A DNA stretch of 64,000 bases from Nonomuraea jabiensis (GCF_014204795.1 NZ_JACHMB010000001.1:12366501-12430500), one strand, 5' to 3'; counted from the stretch's first letter, positions 49,347 through 60,183 are shown. The notes: generated by a model not told the origin, from the letters alone. Made by a program: numbers and translations.

Positions 49347-50464
49347 CGGGATCCCCATGCGAGCGGGAGCGCGTCCAGGGAGCCGATCGGCAGGACCGTC
49401 ACCCCGGGGACCGCGACCGGCCCGGGGCCGACGTAGACGCAGATGACGCGGTCGAAGCGGCGGCGCACCCCCGCGACCCGCCCCGCCTCCGCCGGGTCCG
49501 GCGTGACCAGGACCAGGGAGCCGCCACCCCGGGCCAGGCGCATCGGCTCCGTGACGCCGCCCGTGTCCGCCCGTACCAGGGCCAGGCGGTCCAGCACCGT
49601 CTCGGGGTCCTTGGCGTCCGGTACGGGCCCGTCGCCGGTGACGAGGCGTACCGGGAAGCCCGCCGTGGCGGCGGCGAGCGCGACCGAGGCGGCGGCGTCC
49701 ACGGCCAGCTCCGTGAGGTCGCGGGTGTCCAGGACGACGGTGGTGGTGGGCAGGCTGGCGTCGATGAGCTGGCGGACCATGAGCGTCCCGGTGCGGGCGC
49801 TCGACCGCCAGTGGACGTGCCGCAGGTCGTCGCCGACGACGTACTCGCGGAGGGTGTGGAAGGTGACCGTGCCGCTGGGAGCGTTGTCGCTGGTGGGGCC
49901 CTCCAGGTGGTGGGCCCGGCCGGACGGGGGGACGGGGAGGGCGACCGTGCGGGGCCGTACCAGGAGGGTGACCGGCGAACCGTACGATCTGACGCGCCGC
50001 GTGAGCCCGAACGGGTCGGCCCGGACGAGCAGCAGCGGCCCCACCGGGATCTCGCCGCGGGTGTCCGTCGGCAGCGGGTACGACACCGTTCGGACGGCCC
50101 CCTTCGGCAGCCTGGGCAGGTCGACGGTGTGCTCCGCCGCGCCGATCCGGTCCTGGGCGCGCAGGCCGGACAGGCCCCGGCGGCCGAGGTTGGTGACGTT
50201 CAGGACGGCGACGGCGGCGTCCCCCCGCGGCACCTTCAGGGGCGTGACCTCGCGCCGCACCTCCAGCCTGGGCCTCGGGGCGGTCCACGCGAGCGCGGCG
50301 GCCAGCGCGAGCAGGCCGCCGGTGGCGAGCACGACGGGCTCGGGGTAACCGAGCGCGAACCCCGCCGCGTACAGCGCGAGGGACCCGGCGAGAGTCCCCC
50401 AGCCCAGCGGGGTCAGCACCGCGGTGAGCCGCTGCCGGGGAGCCGGTGGCGGGGTGGCTCGCAC
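49343..50464 (-). CDS. DUF58-domain membrane-anchored protein
   Basis: A 373-residue protein with two close N-terminal hydrophobic segments (LAGSLALYAAGFALG, VVLATGGLLALAAALAW), a beta-rich middle, and the DUF58/von Willebrand-A-like core marked by REYVVGDDLRHVHWRSSARTGTLMVRQ. This family always travels with MoxR ATPases; the pair is thought to act as a chaperone or metal-insertion machine. GTG 50464 directly abuts the MoxR stop codon (TAGGTG), so translation is coupled. Confidence 0.9.
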   Translation of the reverse strand: MRATPPPAPRQRLTAVLTPLGWGTLAGSLALYAAGFALGYPEPVVLATGGLLALAAALAWTAPRPRLEVRREVTPLKVPRGDAAVAVLNVTNLGRRGLSGLRAQDRIGAAEHTVDLPRLPKGAVRTVSYPLPTDTRGEIPVGPLLLVRADPFGLTRRVRSYGSPVTLLVRPRTVALPVPPSGRAHHLEGPTSDNAPSGTVTFHTLREYVVGDDLRHVHWRSSARTGTLMVRQLIDASLPTTTVVLDTRDLTELAVDAAASVALAAATAGFPVRLVTGDGPVPDAKDPETVLDRLALVRADTGGVTEPMRLARGGGSLVLVTPDPAEAGRVAGVRRRFDRVICVYVGPGPVAVPGVTVLPIGSLDALPLAWGSR

Positions 50465-51514
<1,050 letters not shown>

Positions 51515-51528
51515 CTGAGCCCCCCTCC

Positions 51529-53670
51529 TCAGTCGGTGCACTCGAAGAGCGGCCCCTCGGGGAAGCCGCCGTCCGGAGTCGCCACAAGAGTGTCGCTGAG
51601 CCACCCGTTCCCGTACTGCGTTTCAACTTTGTTCCAAATGTCACTCGTGCTGCCGTCTTGCGACTCGGTGACAGATTGGCCCTTGACCTGGCAGATCACG
51701 GTCACCGTGATGTACTGGCCCTGCGGGATCTTGCCGACGTTGTCGTCGCCGTTCTTGGCGGGGGCCGGCCGGATCAGGGTGTTGGTCTGGTCGTTGTTCT
51801 TGTTCTTGTACTGCTGCCTCGGGTAGGCCAGGTCGACCTCGGTGGTGGCCACGTCCGGGCTCTCCCCCGCCGCGTTCTTGGCCTTGAGCTTGAACGCGTG
51901 CTTCTGGTTGTTCTTCAGCCCGTCCACCGTGAACGACGTGCCCTTGATGCCGTTGTTCGTGGCCGCGCCGGTCAGCTCGTAGGTGACGCCGTCGTCGCCG
52001 TTCGCGGGGGCGCTCCAGCTCAGCTCGGCGCCCCGGTTCTTGGCCTTGGCGGTGAAACCGGTCGGCGAGCCGGGCGCCACGCAGGGCTTGGCCCCGGCGC
52101 TGGGCTGCGACTCGACCTCGCCGCCCGCCCAGTGCGCGACCACCACGAACGTGTACTCGTTCGCGCAGTCCCCGCCCGTGAACTCGAACTGGAACGGCCC
52201 GTTCGCGTCCACCGACTGCGGCACGGAGCGGCCGGCGCCGGAGGAGGTCTTCAGGGTGTACCGCGCGACCTTGCCGCCGGTGGACGGGCTGAAGGACACC
52301 GTCACCTTGCCGGGGCCGGACCTCGCGCTGACGGCGCCGGGCGCGGACGGCGCGCTGGGCGACGGGGTCGGGGTGGGTGATCTGGTGGGCTCGCGGCTCG
52401 GGGTCGGCGTGGGCTCGGCCTCGCGGGTCGGCTCGGCCTCGCGGGTCTGCGTGGGGCGCGGCTCCGTCCTGGTCGGTACGGGGTCGGGCCGGGTGTCCGT
52501 CTTGGACGGCTCCGGGCGCGGCGTCTGCTTCGGCTTGGGCGTGCTGGTCGGCCCCGGTACGTCGGAGTCGTCCTTGTCGACGTCGTGCTTGCGGCCCTCG
52601 GGGTCGATGACGACCGCCTTGTCGCCGTTCTCGTCGTTGGCCCAGAGCAGGCCGTCCTTGACGAACACGTCCACCGGGCCGGGCGCCTGGGTCACCTGGA
52701 GCGTGGTGGGCCGGCCGCCGGCCGCGCTGTCCCAGACGATGAGGGAGCCCTTGCCCTGGTCGGGCACGTACACCTTGCTGCCGAGCACCTGCGGCACGCC
52801 GAGCTTGGCGGGGTCCGGCGACTCGAACTTGGTGCTCAGCACCGAGTTGGACGAGGTGTCGATCACCACGAGCAGCCCCGAGTCGCCGGGCGTGAGGATC
52901 GGGACCAGCGGGCCTTCCGTCGTGGCGGGGGTGAGCGCGCCGCCCTTGGCGGCCTGGGCCACGCCCTTGGGCAGGGTGATCTCGCCGACGCCGCCGTCCG
53001 CGCCGATGACCGTGGCGGTGGCGGCCCGGCTGTTGACCACGACGGGCAGGCCGCCGGCGATCGTGACCGCCAGTTCCTCGCCCGGCTCGCCGACCTTGAG
53101 CGGGCTCGCCGCGGCGCCGTTCGACACCGGTGCGACCTGGCCCTTGGCGGTCACGGGGACCCACAGCCGGCCGCCGCCGTCGATGCGGGCCGCGCCGAGC
53201 GGTCCCGGGAGGGTGATCGGGGCGCCGACGGAGTTGAGCGTGACCGGGTCGATCCGCTGGACCCTGCCGGACGCCGGGTCCACCGCGTACGCGGTGTCGC
53301 CGGACACCGCGAGCTGCAGGCCGGCCGCGCCGAGGTCGCGGGACTGGGAGACGGTGAGCTGGCTGGGTTCGACGCGGCTGACGTAGCCGGTGGCGTCGTC
53401 GACGAGCAGCACGTTGCCGTCGTCCTGCACGACGCGCAGCTGGCGTCCTGCCTTGTCGCCGAGGTAGCCGTCGACCTCGCCGGACAGGCCGTTGACGTGC
53501 ACGATCTTGCCCTTGGCCCGGGTCCAGAGCCAGGCGCCGACGTCGGCCAGCTTCGGGTTGGCGCTGGAGACGCCCACGCCGAACCACGCCGCCGCGGCCA
53601 CCAGGACCACGGCCGCCACGCCGGCGATCACCGCTGTGTTTCGGTCCCCTTGGAGCATGCGCAACTGCAC
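51529..53670 (-). CDS. Membrane-anchored beta-propeller, FN3 and C-terminal domain protein
   Basis: A 713-residue type II membrane protein. One N-terminal helix (AVIAGVAAVVLVAAAAWFGVG) leads to a beta-propeller-like region of repeated blades (VSRVEPSQLTVSQSRDLGAAG, VQRIDPVTLNSVGAPITLP), a Thr/Pro/Glu-rich linker (about 375-445), two FN3 domains (about 450-630) and a 75-residue C-terminal domain with paired Cys (VICQVKG, LFECTD) of SH3-like look. GTG 53670 has a GGGGTGAG site. It is first in the leftward operon; it probably displays an adhesive or sensing surface while MoxR/DUF58 assemble it, which is an inference. Confidence 0.85.
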   Translation of the reverse strand: MQLRMLQGDRNTAVIAGVAAVVLVAAAAWFGVGVSSANPKLADVGAWLWTRAKGKIVHVNGLSGEVDGYLGDKAGRQLRVVQDDGNVLLVDDATGYVSRVEPSQLTVSQSRDLGAAGLQLAVSGDTAYAVDPASGRVQRIDPVTLNSVGAPITLPGPLGAARIDGGGRLWVPVTAKGQVAPVSNGAAASPLKVGEPGEELAVTIAGGLPVVVNSRAATATVIGADGGVGEITLPKGVAQAAKGGALTPATTEGPLVPILTPGDSGLLVVIDTSSNSVLSTKFESPDPAKLGVPQVLGSKVYVPDQGKGSLIVWDSAAGGRPTTLQVTQAPGPVDVFVKDGLLWANDENGDKAVVIDPEGRKHDVDKDDSDVPGPTSTPKPKQTPRPEPSKTDTRPDPVPTRTEPRPTQTREAEPTREAEPTPTPSREPTRSPTPTPSPSAPSAPGAVSARSGPGKVTVSFSPSTGGKVARYTLKTSSGAGRSVPQSVDANGPFQFEFTGGDCANEYTFVVVAHWAGGEVESQPSAGAKPCVAPGSPTGFTAKAKNRGAELSWSAPANGDDGVTYELTGAATNNGIKGTSFTVDGLKNNQKHAFKLKAKNAAGESPDVATTEVDLAYPRQQYKNKNNDQTNTLIRPAPAKNGDDNVGKIPQGQYITVTVICQVKGQSVTESQDGSTSDIWNKVETQYGNGWLSDTLVATPDGGFPEGPLFECTD

Positions 53671-53833
53671 GCGTAACTCACCCCGTATGTACGATTACAG
53701 AGCGTTTGCCCCCGTATTATCGGGCATCACCCTAGCGCTCACAGGCCGCTTGCGCGTATGTACCGGCTGGTAGCGCTCGCGAGGTGGTTGTGGTGTGCCG
53801 AGACTGTCGGCGCGAAGCCGTACCTTAGTGCCC

Positions 53834-55030
53834 GTGTCCGAACAGCCCCTGACCCTCGACGCCGTCCTCACCGACGAGGCGGTCCTGTCGACCTACCGCC
53901 GGATGTTCGCCGCGCTGGCGCGCGACAGCGGCGCGGTCGTCGACGACCCTGCCCTGGTCGACATCGCCGAGACGCTGTTCTCGGCGTTCGCGGAGGCGGG
54001 CGAGGAGTGGCTGACGCACGAGCAGATGCGTTTCGCGTGCCGGGCCTACCCGGGCGACCAGTTCGACAACCGGCTGCGGGTGCTCAAGGGCCTCGGGGCC
54101 ATCCGCGAGGTGTTCCCCAAGCCCAACCAGCTGCGTTACCGGGCCTCGTTCACGAGCGTGGTCGGGCTGATGTTCATCCGGCGGATGATGTCCGACGGCG
54201 GGCAGTCGGAGATGCACCGGCTGCTGGCGCTCGAAGACCTCAACGTCGCCGACCCCCGCACCACGATGGAGGAGGCCAGGCAGAGCGCGGTCAACCTGGC
54301 GCGGGCGTTCCGGCTGTGGGCACTGGAGCTGATCACGCTCACCACGGGCACCATCGAGGAGCTGCGCGAGCAGGCGCCCAAGCTGTGGGGCACCGAGGAG
54401 ATCGCCCGGCGCGCGCAGGGGCTGCACGGCACCATCCTGACCCGGTGGCCGGAGCTCGACCGGGTCTGCACCGACCTGCGGGCGGCCATCTACGCCTACA
54501 GCGACGCCTCCCGCCGCGCCGCCGGACGCCTGGCCGACTCGGCGGGCACCACCCGCAACCTGACGTTGCTGCCCACCGAGACGTGGCGCACGTTCTCGCA
54601 GACCGCGTCGCGGGAGCAGCTGGCGGCGGTGCTCGACGGGTTCGTCTTCGACGTGCCCGCGCCGTGGCACGATCCGGCCGCCATCGCCCGCGCCGTGGAC
54701 GAGGCCCCGCGCCCCGCCCCCGCCCAGCCCACTCCCCCGCGCTCCAACCTCCCCGACCCCGGTCCCGGCGACTCGCTCGACACCTCGCTCAGCGCGGCCA
54801 TGGAGCGGCTGCGGGAGGTGGCGGAGTCGCTGCTCGGTGACGCCTCGCGGGTGGCGCTGGCCGACGTGCTGGGCTCCGACTGGCCCTCGGCGCGGCGCGT
54901 GCTGGCCGACCTGACGACCGTGGACCTGCGGCCTGAGCTGCCTTACCGGCTGTCGTGGTCCGACGGGCTCTCGATCGACCCGGACCGCGAGCCGGCCTGG
55001 CTCTCCCAGGGCTACTTGGAGCGCACCTGA
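53834..55030 (+). CDS. Kleisin-like subunit of an SMC-type complex (MukF/JetA-like)
   Basis: A 398-residue mostly helical protein. A winged-helix-like N-terminal part (EEWLTHEQMRFACRAYPGD, FDNRLRVLKGLGAIREVF) is followed by long amphipathic helices (EARQSAVNLARAFRLWALELITLTTGTIEEL, RWPELDRVCTDLRAAIYAYSDASRRAAG) and an acidic linker to a small C-terminal domain. This domain order suits MukF/JetA kleisins, and the next two genes encode a winged-helix accessory and an SMC ATPase. No direct family signature is certain. GTG 53834 lies seven bases after a TACCTT -10-like box, so the transcript may be leaderless; a GTG at 53795 is the alternative. It overlaps the next gene as TGATG. Confidence 0.55.
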   Translation: MSEQPLTLDAVLTDEAVLSTYRRMFAALARDSGAVVDDPALVDIAETLFSAFAEAGEEWLTHEQMRFACRAYPGDQFDNRLRVLKGLGAIREVFPKPNQLRYRASFTSVVGLMFIRRMMSDGGQSEMHRLLALEDLNVADPRTTMEEARQSAVNLARAFRLWALELITLTTGTIEELREQAPKLWGTEEIARRAQGLHGTILTRWPELDRVCTDLRAAIYAYSDASRRAAGRLADSAGTTRNLTLLPTETWRTFSQTASREQLAAVLDGFVFDVPAPWHDPAAIARAVDEAPRPAPAQPTPPRSNLPDPGPGDSLDTSLSAAMERLREVAESLLGDASRVALADVLGSDWPSARRVLADLTTVDLRPELPYRLSWSDGLSIDPDREPAWLSQGYLERT

Positions 55031-56835
55031 TGCCCACCCCTCACCACCCGGACCCCACCCGCCCGGACCCCACCCACCCGGCCTCCGCCCACCCGGAAAC
55101 CGACCGCCCGGACCCGGCGCCGCACGCCTCGGAGCCGCACGTCTCGGAGCCGCACGCCTCGGGGCCGCACGCCTCGGGGCCGACTGACGGTGGAGCCCGC
55201 GCGCGCCCGGCCACCGCCGGTGAGACCGATCGCCAGGGGGCAGGAGCCCGCTCGCGTTCGAAGGGCGGCGTGCAGGCGCGGGCGCGGGCGGGTGCGCTTG
55301 ACGGGCCCGCCGCGCATGTGCGGGTGCGGTCGGGCGGGCCGCTGTGGCTGGCGGCCGGGGAGCCCGCGCCACCGGGCATGGTGCGGCTGACGCGGCCCGA
55401 CTCCACCGGGCAGGCCCTGCCGGTGTGGCCCGACGGGGTGACGCCGTCGCTGCTGGAGGAGTACCAGGTGGCGCCCGTTCCGGTGGAGCGGTCCGGCGAG
55501 ACCCGGCGGGTGCTGGCGGCGGTGCTCAAGTGCTGCTGGACCGACCTGTCCGTGGACCCGTGGCCGGGCGAGCCCGCGCCCGTGGAGCTGGTGCTCGACA
55601 CGTACCGGGCGCTGATCGGCCGCACCGACGACCTGATGCGCAACTGGGCGATCGGCGCGATGCGCCGCCTGCACGACTCGGCGTGGATCGTCGTGGACGA
55701 CGGCGTGGTCACCCTCGGCCCGCGTTGTGCGCTGTGGCCGGTCGAGTCGCACGCGCAGTTGCAAGAGCTGGTCCGCCGCCTGCCCGAGCCCGAACGTCCC
55801 GAGCTCACCGTGGTCGGCGACGCCGACATCGTGGCCGCCGCCCACCCGGCCGAGACCGTCCCCGACCCGGAGGCGGGGCTCGGGGGGCGGGTCGAGGGCG
55901 GGTCCTCGGAGTTCGACGATCTGCTGGGGGCTTATGACGAGCGGCGGCGGGCGGAGCTGGTGGCGGCGTTCATGGTGGTGGAGCACGCCGCCGAGCCGGT
56001 GCAGGAGGTCCGCTTCGCCGCCCTGCGCGACCCGGCGCTGCGCCACACGCTGAGCGAGATGCTGGCCAGACGCGGCCGTACGCTCATCCAGCACCGCGAC
56101 CGCTGGACCTCCGGCTACGACGACACCCAAGCCGCCGCCCTCACGACGTCCACAACCGAGGGCCCGCACAGGGGCGCGCACGAGACCCCACGCAACACCG
56201 CACACGACGACGGGTGTGAAGCCACCGCGGCCGTCGCTGCGGAGGCCGCAGGCACAGCCGTCGTTTCGGAGGCGGGCACCGCAGGCATGGCCGTCGTCGC
56301 CGAGCCGGGCGCGGCCATTGCCGGAGAGGTCGGGGTCGCGGGCGCGGCCATTACCGGGGAGGTGGGCGAGCGCGTCGATCGGGCGGACGGCGACGAGCCG
56401 GTGGCCGGACGGGCGGTGGCCGGACTGGCCGCGGCTCCTGGCGTTCGGTCCGGTGTCCCGGCGGGCCCGCGGCTGGGGGTGAGCGAGCGGGCCGTGCTGA
56501 CGCTCGTCCTGGTGCACTCCGTCGCCATCCCCAGGGCCGAGGGGCTGTTGCCCGAGGACTCGTGGTTGTCGCCGCACCCCACCCCGGTGGACGAGCTGCG
56601 CCGCCACACCCAGCTGCCGATCGGCGAGCTGGAGGCGGCGTTGCGGACGTTGCGGCACGCAGGGCTGCTGGGGCAGGTCAAGGCCGGTGAGGAGGCGGGC
56701 GGCTACGTGCCGGGCCCGCAGTTCCATCGGCTCACTCCGGCGGCCCGGCGGCGGTTGCAGGAGGAGCTCATCCTGGCGGCCGGGCCCAACACGCCGCTGG
56801 CGGCCGCCGTACGATCCCGAAGATCGGCGAAGTGA
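55030..56835 (+). CDS. Winged-helix accessory subunit of the SMC-type complex (MukE/JetB-like) with low-complexity insertions
   Basis: A 601-residue protein. The first 100 residues are low-complexity (PDPTRP, ASEPH repeats). A folded region at about 110-370 begins GMVRLTRPDSTGQALPVWPDGVTPSLLEEYQ and includes helices RALIGRTDDLMRNWAIGAMRRLHDSAWIV with a winged-helix hairpin DDGVVTLGP. A second low-complexity stretch (about 375-480, rich in Ala, Gly, Val, Glu) separates it from a C-terminal winged-helix part (LSVSERAVLTLV-like GVSERAVLTLVLVH, LPIGELEAALRTLRHAGLLGQV). Homology to MukE/JetB is inferred from position and winged-helix make-up. ATG 55030 overlaps the previous stop. Confidence 0.55.
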   Translation: MPTPHHPDPTRPDPTHPASAHPETDRPDPAPHASEPHVSEPHASGPHASGPTDGGARARPATAGETDRQGAGARSRSKGGVQARARAGALDGPAAHVRVRSGGPLWLAAGEPAPPGMVRLTRPDSTGQALPVWPDGVTPSLLEEYQVAPVPVERSGETRRVLAAVLKCCWTDLSVDPWPGEPAPVELVLDTYRALIGRTDDLMRNWAIGAMRRLHDSAWIVVDDGVVTLGPRCALWPVESHAQLQELVRRLPEPERPELTVVGDADIVAAAHPAETVPDPEAGLGGRVEGGSSEFDDLLGAYDERRRAELVAAFMVVEHAAEPVQEVRFAALRDPALRHTLSEMLARRGRTLIQHRDRWTSGYDDTQAAALTTSTTEGPHRGAHETPRNTAHDDGCEATAAVAAEAAGTAVVSEAGTAGMAVVAEPGAAIAGEVGVAGAAITGEVGERVDRADGDEPVAGRAVAGLAAAPGVRSGVPAGPRLGVSERAVLTLVLVHSVAIPRAEGLLPEDSWLSPHPTPVDELRRHTQLPIGELEAALRTLRHAGLLGQVKAGEEAGGYVPGPQFHRLTPAARRRLQEELILAAGPNTPLAAAVRSRRSAK

Positions 56836-56892
56836 CCGCGACGGCACACAGATTCAGCGTCATGACGGATGGAAGGACTACGGGGGTAACAG

Positions 56893-59800
56893 GTGTCGCA
56901 GGTGGAGAACGTCGTCGGAGACCGGGTGCTGATCGCTGTGCAGGCGGTCAACATTTCGCGGCTGTCGACCCATCCGGTGCCCACCGTCCCCGGCACGCTC
57001 ATCGTCGTGGCGGGTGCCGGGCCGAAGGACTCCAACGGCGCGGGCAAGTCGTCGTTCATCGCCTCGATCACGGCGTTGCTCGGGGACGAGCAGTGGCGCT
57101 TCGCCTCGGGCGCCAAGGCGGTGTCGGAGCTGCTCTTCAACGCCGAACTGGCCAGCGGCGCGGGCGCCCGCCAGTGGGCGAGCGCCGACCACGGCTACAT
57201 CGTGGGCGTCTTCGGCCCGCCCGGCATGGATGGCTTCGCCCCGTACGACACGGCGGAGGCGGCGCCAACGGGCGCTCTTCCGGCCGGTGGGGCGGGCGAC
57301 GGAGCGGCCACGGACGGTGCGGCCGTCGCAGGTGACGGGGGCGGCTCCGGGCACGGGGGCGGCTCCGGGCACGGGGGCGGCTCTGGGGAAGGCGAGTTCG
57401 TGCTCGAGAGTCAGGTGGCCGGGGCCGAGCTGAGTGGTGAGCTGTTCGAGGTGCCCGACACCTCGGGCGGGGCGCTCACCGTGTGGCTCAAGGTCAACCA
57501 GGAGGCGCCGCACCTGGAGATCCGGTGGCGGGAAGGGGTGCATCTGGCGGCCTCCCCGTCCGAGGCCGAGCGGGTGGCACGGGCCGACGAGATCTGGGCG
57601 ACGCTGCCGAAGTCGGCCGGGCGGCGCGACGTGGTGGCGCGCGACCTCACCAAGGTGCTCTACGGCGACCGGGTCAGGTGCGTGTCGTTCCTGTCCACCT
57701 CCGTACGGAGCAAGGTGGCCACGAACCTGCTCTCCCAGCCGCTCAACGAGATCTCCCCCGAACGCGTCTTCGAGGCCATCGCGGCCCTCACCGGCCTCGA
57801 CGCCGAGTTGGAGCAGGAGCGGGAGGCCCGCCGCGACGAGCATGCCAAGCGGGTGCGCGCCGCGCAGGCGGCCGAACGGCTGGCGGAGTTCGAGATGGAG
57901 TCGAAGGCGCTGCTGACCACGTTCGACCGGCGTGATCAGGCGAGGATCCGGTTGGCGGACGCGCTGCGGTGCTGGCGCGGCAGGCAGGCGCGCAAGCTGG
58001 CCGACGCGGCGGGCAAGGACGAGGCGCTGGCCGCCGAGCTGGAACGGCACCGCGCGGCCGGAGAGGCGGCGGCCGAGGCGATCGCCATGGTCAAGGCGGA
58101 GATCGCCACGCTGCGGGAGGACACCCTCGACCGGCAGGTCTCGCAGGCCCGCAAGGAACTGGCGGCGCTGCAGGCGCGGGCGGCCAAGCTGGACGCCGAC
58201 CGTGCGGTGGCCGAGAACTCCGCCGACGAGCTGCGCGGTCTGATCCCGGCGCTGGAGGAGACGCGCAGGTTCGCGGACGGGCGTGACGTGCCCACGGCGG
58301 AGCGGGAGCTGCGGGAGGTCCGGCTGCGGCTGAACGAGGCGCTCAAGGCGCTCGGGGTGGCCGACCAGGAGGTGTCCTCGGCGCAGGCGGCGCTGGACGA
58401 CGCCGAGGGCGGTCCGGCGGCGGCCCAGCTCAACGCGCTGGCGGCGGCGGGCATCGGCGCGACCGGCCTGCTGGACGCGCTCGACGTGGCCGAGCAGGCC
58501 CGCGACGCCGCCCACACACCCCCGGCACAGTCCGCCGGTGGAAGCCAGGCACTACGCGGGACGACCTCGGCCACCCCCGAGGCGCTCGGCGCCGCCCTCA
58601 AAGCACGCTACGGGAAGGCGCCCGGCGGCGGTGCTGGCCAGGTGGCGGGAGTGGCGTTGGGGGATTTGCGGGGGTGGCCGAATGAGCATGCGGTGATCGT
58701 GGACGCCGCGCAGCTCGACGACGCCGCTGCCGCCCTGGCCGAGTTGCCCGGGTCCGTGCTGGTCAGCTCGGCCGGGGTGAGCGTCGTGGGGGCGTTCGAC
58801 GGGGTGGCGACCGGGCGGGAGGCTCGGATCAAGGCCGCCGAGCTGCGGCTCAACCGGGCCAAGGACGTCCAGGAGACGGCGGCGCAGGCCGTACGCGACG
58901 GAGAAGAGGACGTCGCGGAGGCGCAGCGGCGGCTGGAAGGGGCCAGGGCCGGGGTGCGCCTGGCCGAGCTGGAGGCGAAGCTGGGCGAGCGGCGGGCCAG
59001 GCTGACCGAGCTGAACGCGGCGATCGGGGAGCTGGCGCCGAAGGTGGCCGAGGCCGAGCGGCACGCCGGTGCGCTCGACTTCCGGGCCAGGACCAGGGAC
59101 ATGGAGATCGAACGCCTGGAGGGGCGGCGGCACCGGCACGAGGCCGAGCGAACGCAGGCACGCGACCAGGAGGCCAAGGTCGGCGCCGAACGCGAGGCGC
59201 TCAAGCTCGACGCGCTGGCCGCCGACTGGGGCGGCACGGTCGAGACCGCCCGCGAATGGCTGAACGCGCTGCCCGAGGAGGAGCGGCCGCGTGCGGCCGA
59301 GGAGTGGTGGCGGATCGCCGAACGCCACTTCGACCAGGCCCTGCGCGACACGTTCCCGGAGGAGGACGCGGAGATCCCCGAGGAGCTGCGGTTCCTGCTG
59401 AGCGAGCGGAGCGGGAGCACGGCGCGGGAGCAGGCGACGTTCGCGGCGGTGTGCGGGGCGCTGGCGTCCTACCTGCGGGGCCAGGAGGAGTACGAACGGC
59501 ACCAGCGCCGCCAGATCGAGGCGCAGGTCGTCTCCCGGCAGCGCGACCTGTCGGCGGCGGCCAGGGGCGCCGAGGAGGCGGCGCAGTCCACGGCCGTACA
59601 CCGGGCGGCGCTGACGGCGGCGATCAAGGCGCGGCTCACGCGGGTGGCCGAGGAGTTCGAGAAGCTCGACACCTCGTACGGGGGTTACGGCGCGACCCTG
59701 GAGTTCCCGGTGCCGCCCGCGCCCGCCGACCCCGAACAGCGCTGGCAGTGGCGGGTGACACCGAAGTGGCGGCGCGGCGAGGGGCAGGGGTTCGTGCCGT

Positions 59801-60183
59801 ACAACCGGCGGGCCAACACCGCACTCATGGACGAGAAGGCCGTCAAGCTGGTGTGCGCCGCGGCCATCGCCTCATCCGGAGGCGGTCACCTGTGCCTGGT
59901 CCTCGACGAACTCGGCCGCAACCTGGGCAAGGAACACCGCAGGGAAGCGGTCGCGCTCTTCCGGCGGATCGGGGAGACGTACGGGATCACCGTGATCGGG
60001 GCGCTGCAGGACGACATGGAGCCGTACGCGATCGACGCCTGCGGGCAGTACATCAAGCTGCGGCGGTCGTCGGACGCGATGCCGTACAACGAGCCGCCGG
60101 TGATCGTCGGACACGACCAGCACGCCGACCGGGTACGCGCCCTGGCCGCCTACGTCGACAGGACCGCGGCAGCGCTCATCTGA
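56893..60183 (+). CDS. SMC-like ATPase (MukB/JetC-type)
   Basis: A 1096-residue SMC-family ATPase. The P-loop near the N-terminus is GAGPKDSNGAGKSSF with K52; the Walker B near the C-terminus is LCLVLDELGRNLG (D1005, E1006), preceded by a signature-like helix TALMDEKAVKLVCAAAIAS. Between the two lie two long coiled coils (about 290-510 and 640-760) separated by a small hinge-like domain (GVALGDLRGWPNEHAVIVDAAQ), so the chain folds back on itself. Residues about 130-165 hold a Gly/Ser/His-rich insertion (GGGSGHGGGSGHGGGSG) in the ATPase head. Only 57 bp separate it from the previous gene. Function: DNA loop extrusion or anti-plasmid defence by analogy, unproven. Confidence 0.8.
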   Translation: MSQVENVVGDRVLIAVQAVNISRLSTHPVPTVPGTLIVVAGAGPKDSNGAGKSSFIASITALLGDEQWRFASGAKAVSELLFNAELASGAGARQWASADHGYIVGVFGPPGMDGFAPYDTAEAAPTGALPAGGAGDGAATDGAAVAGDGGGSGHGGGSGHGGGSGEGEFVLESQVAGAELSGELFEVPDTSGGALTVWLKVNQEAPHLEIRWREGVHLAASPSEAERVARADEIWATLPKSAGRRDVVARDLTKVLYGDRVRCVSFLSTSVRSKVATNLLSQPLNEISPERVFEAIAALTGLDAELEQEREARRDEHAKRVRAAQAAERLAEFEMESKALLTTFDRRDQARIRLADALRCWRGRQARKLADAAGKDEALAAELERHRAAGEAAAEAIAMVKAEIATLREDTLDRQVSQARKELAALQARAAKLDADRAVAENSADELRGLIPALEETRRFADGRDVPTAERELREVRLRLNEALKALGVADQEVSSAQAALDDAEGGPAAAQLNALAAAGIGATGLLDALDVAEQARDAAHTPPAQSAGGSQALRGTTSATPEALGAALKARYGKAPGGGAGQVAGVALGDLRGWPNEHAVIVDAAQLDDAAAALAELPGSVLVSSAGVSVVGAFDGVATGREARIKAAELRLNRAKDVQETAAQAVRDGEEDVAEAQRRLEGARAGVRLAELEAKLGERRARLTELNAAIGELAPKVAEAERHAGALDFRARTRDMEIERLEGRRHRHEAERTQARDQEAKVGAEREALKLDALAADWGGTVETAREWLNALPEEERPRAAEEWWRIAERHFDQALRDTFPEEDAEIPEELRFLLSERSGSTAREQATFAAVCGALASYLRGQEEYERHQRRQIEAQVVSRQRDLSAAARGAEEAAQSTAVHRAALTAAIKARLTRVAEEFEKLDTSYGGYGATLEFPVPPAPADPEQRWQWRVTPKWRRGEGQGFVPYNRRANTALMDEKAVKLVCAAAIASSGGGHLCLVLDELGRNLGKEHRREAVALFRRIGETYGITVIGALQDDMEPYAIDACGQYIKLRRSSDAMPYNEPPVIVGHDQHADRVRALAAYVDRTAAALI

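Noticed and set aside
53834..60183. Calling the operon a complete Wadjet system
   Set aside because: No JetD-like TOPRIM/topoisomerase-VI-type gene is in the window and homology of the first two subunits rests on layout only.
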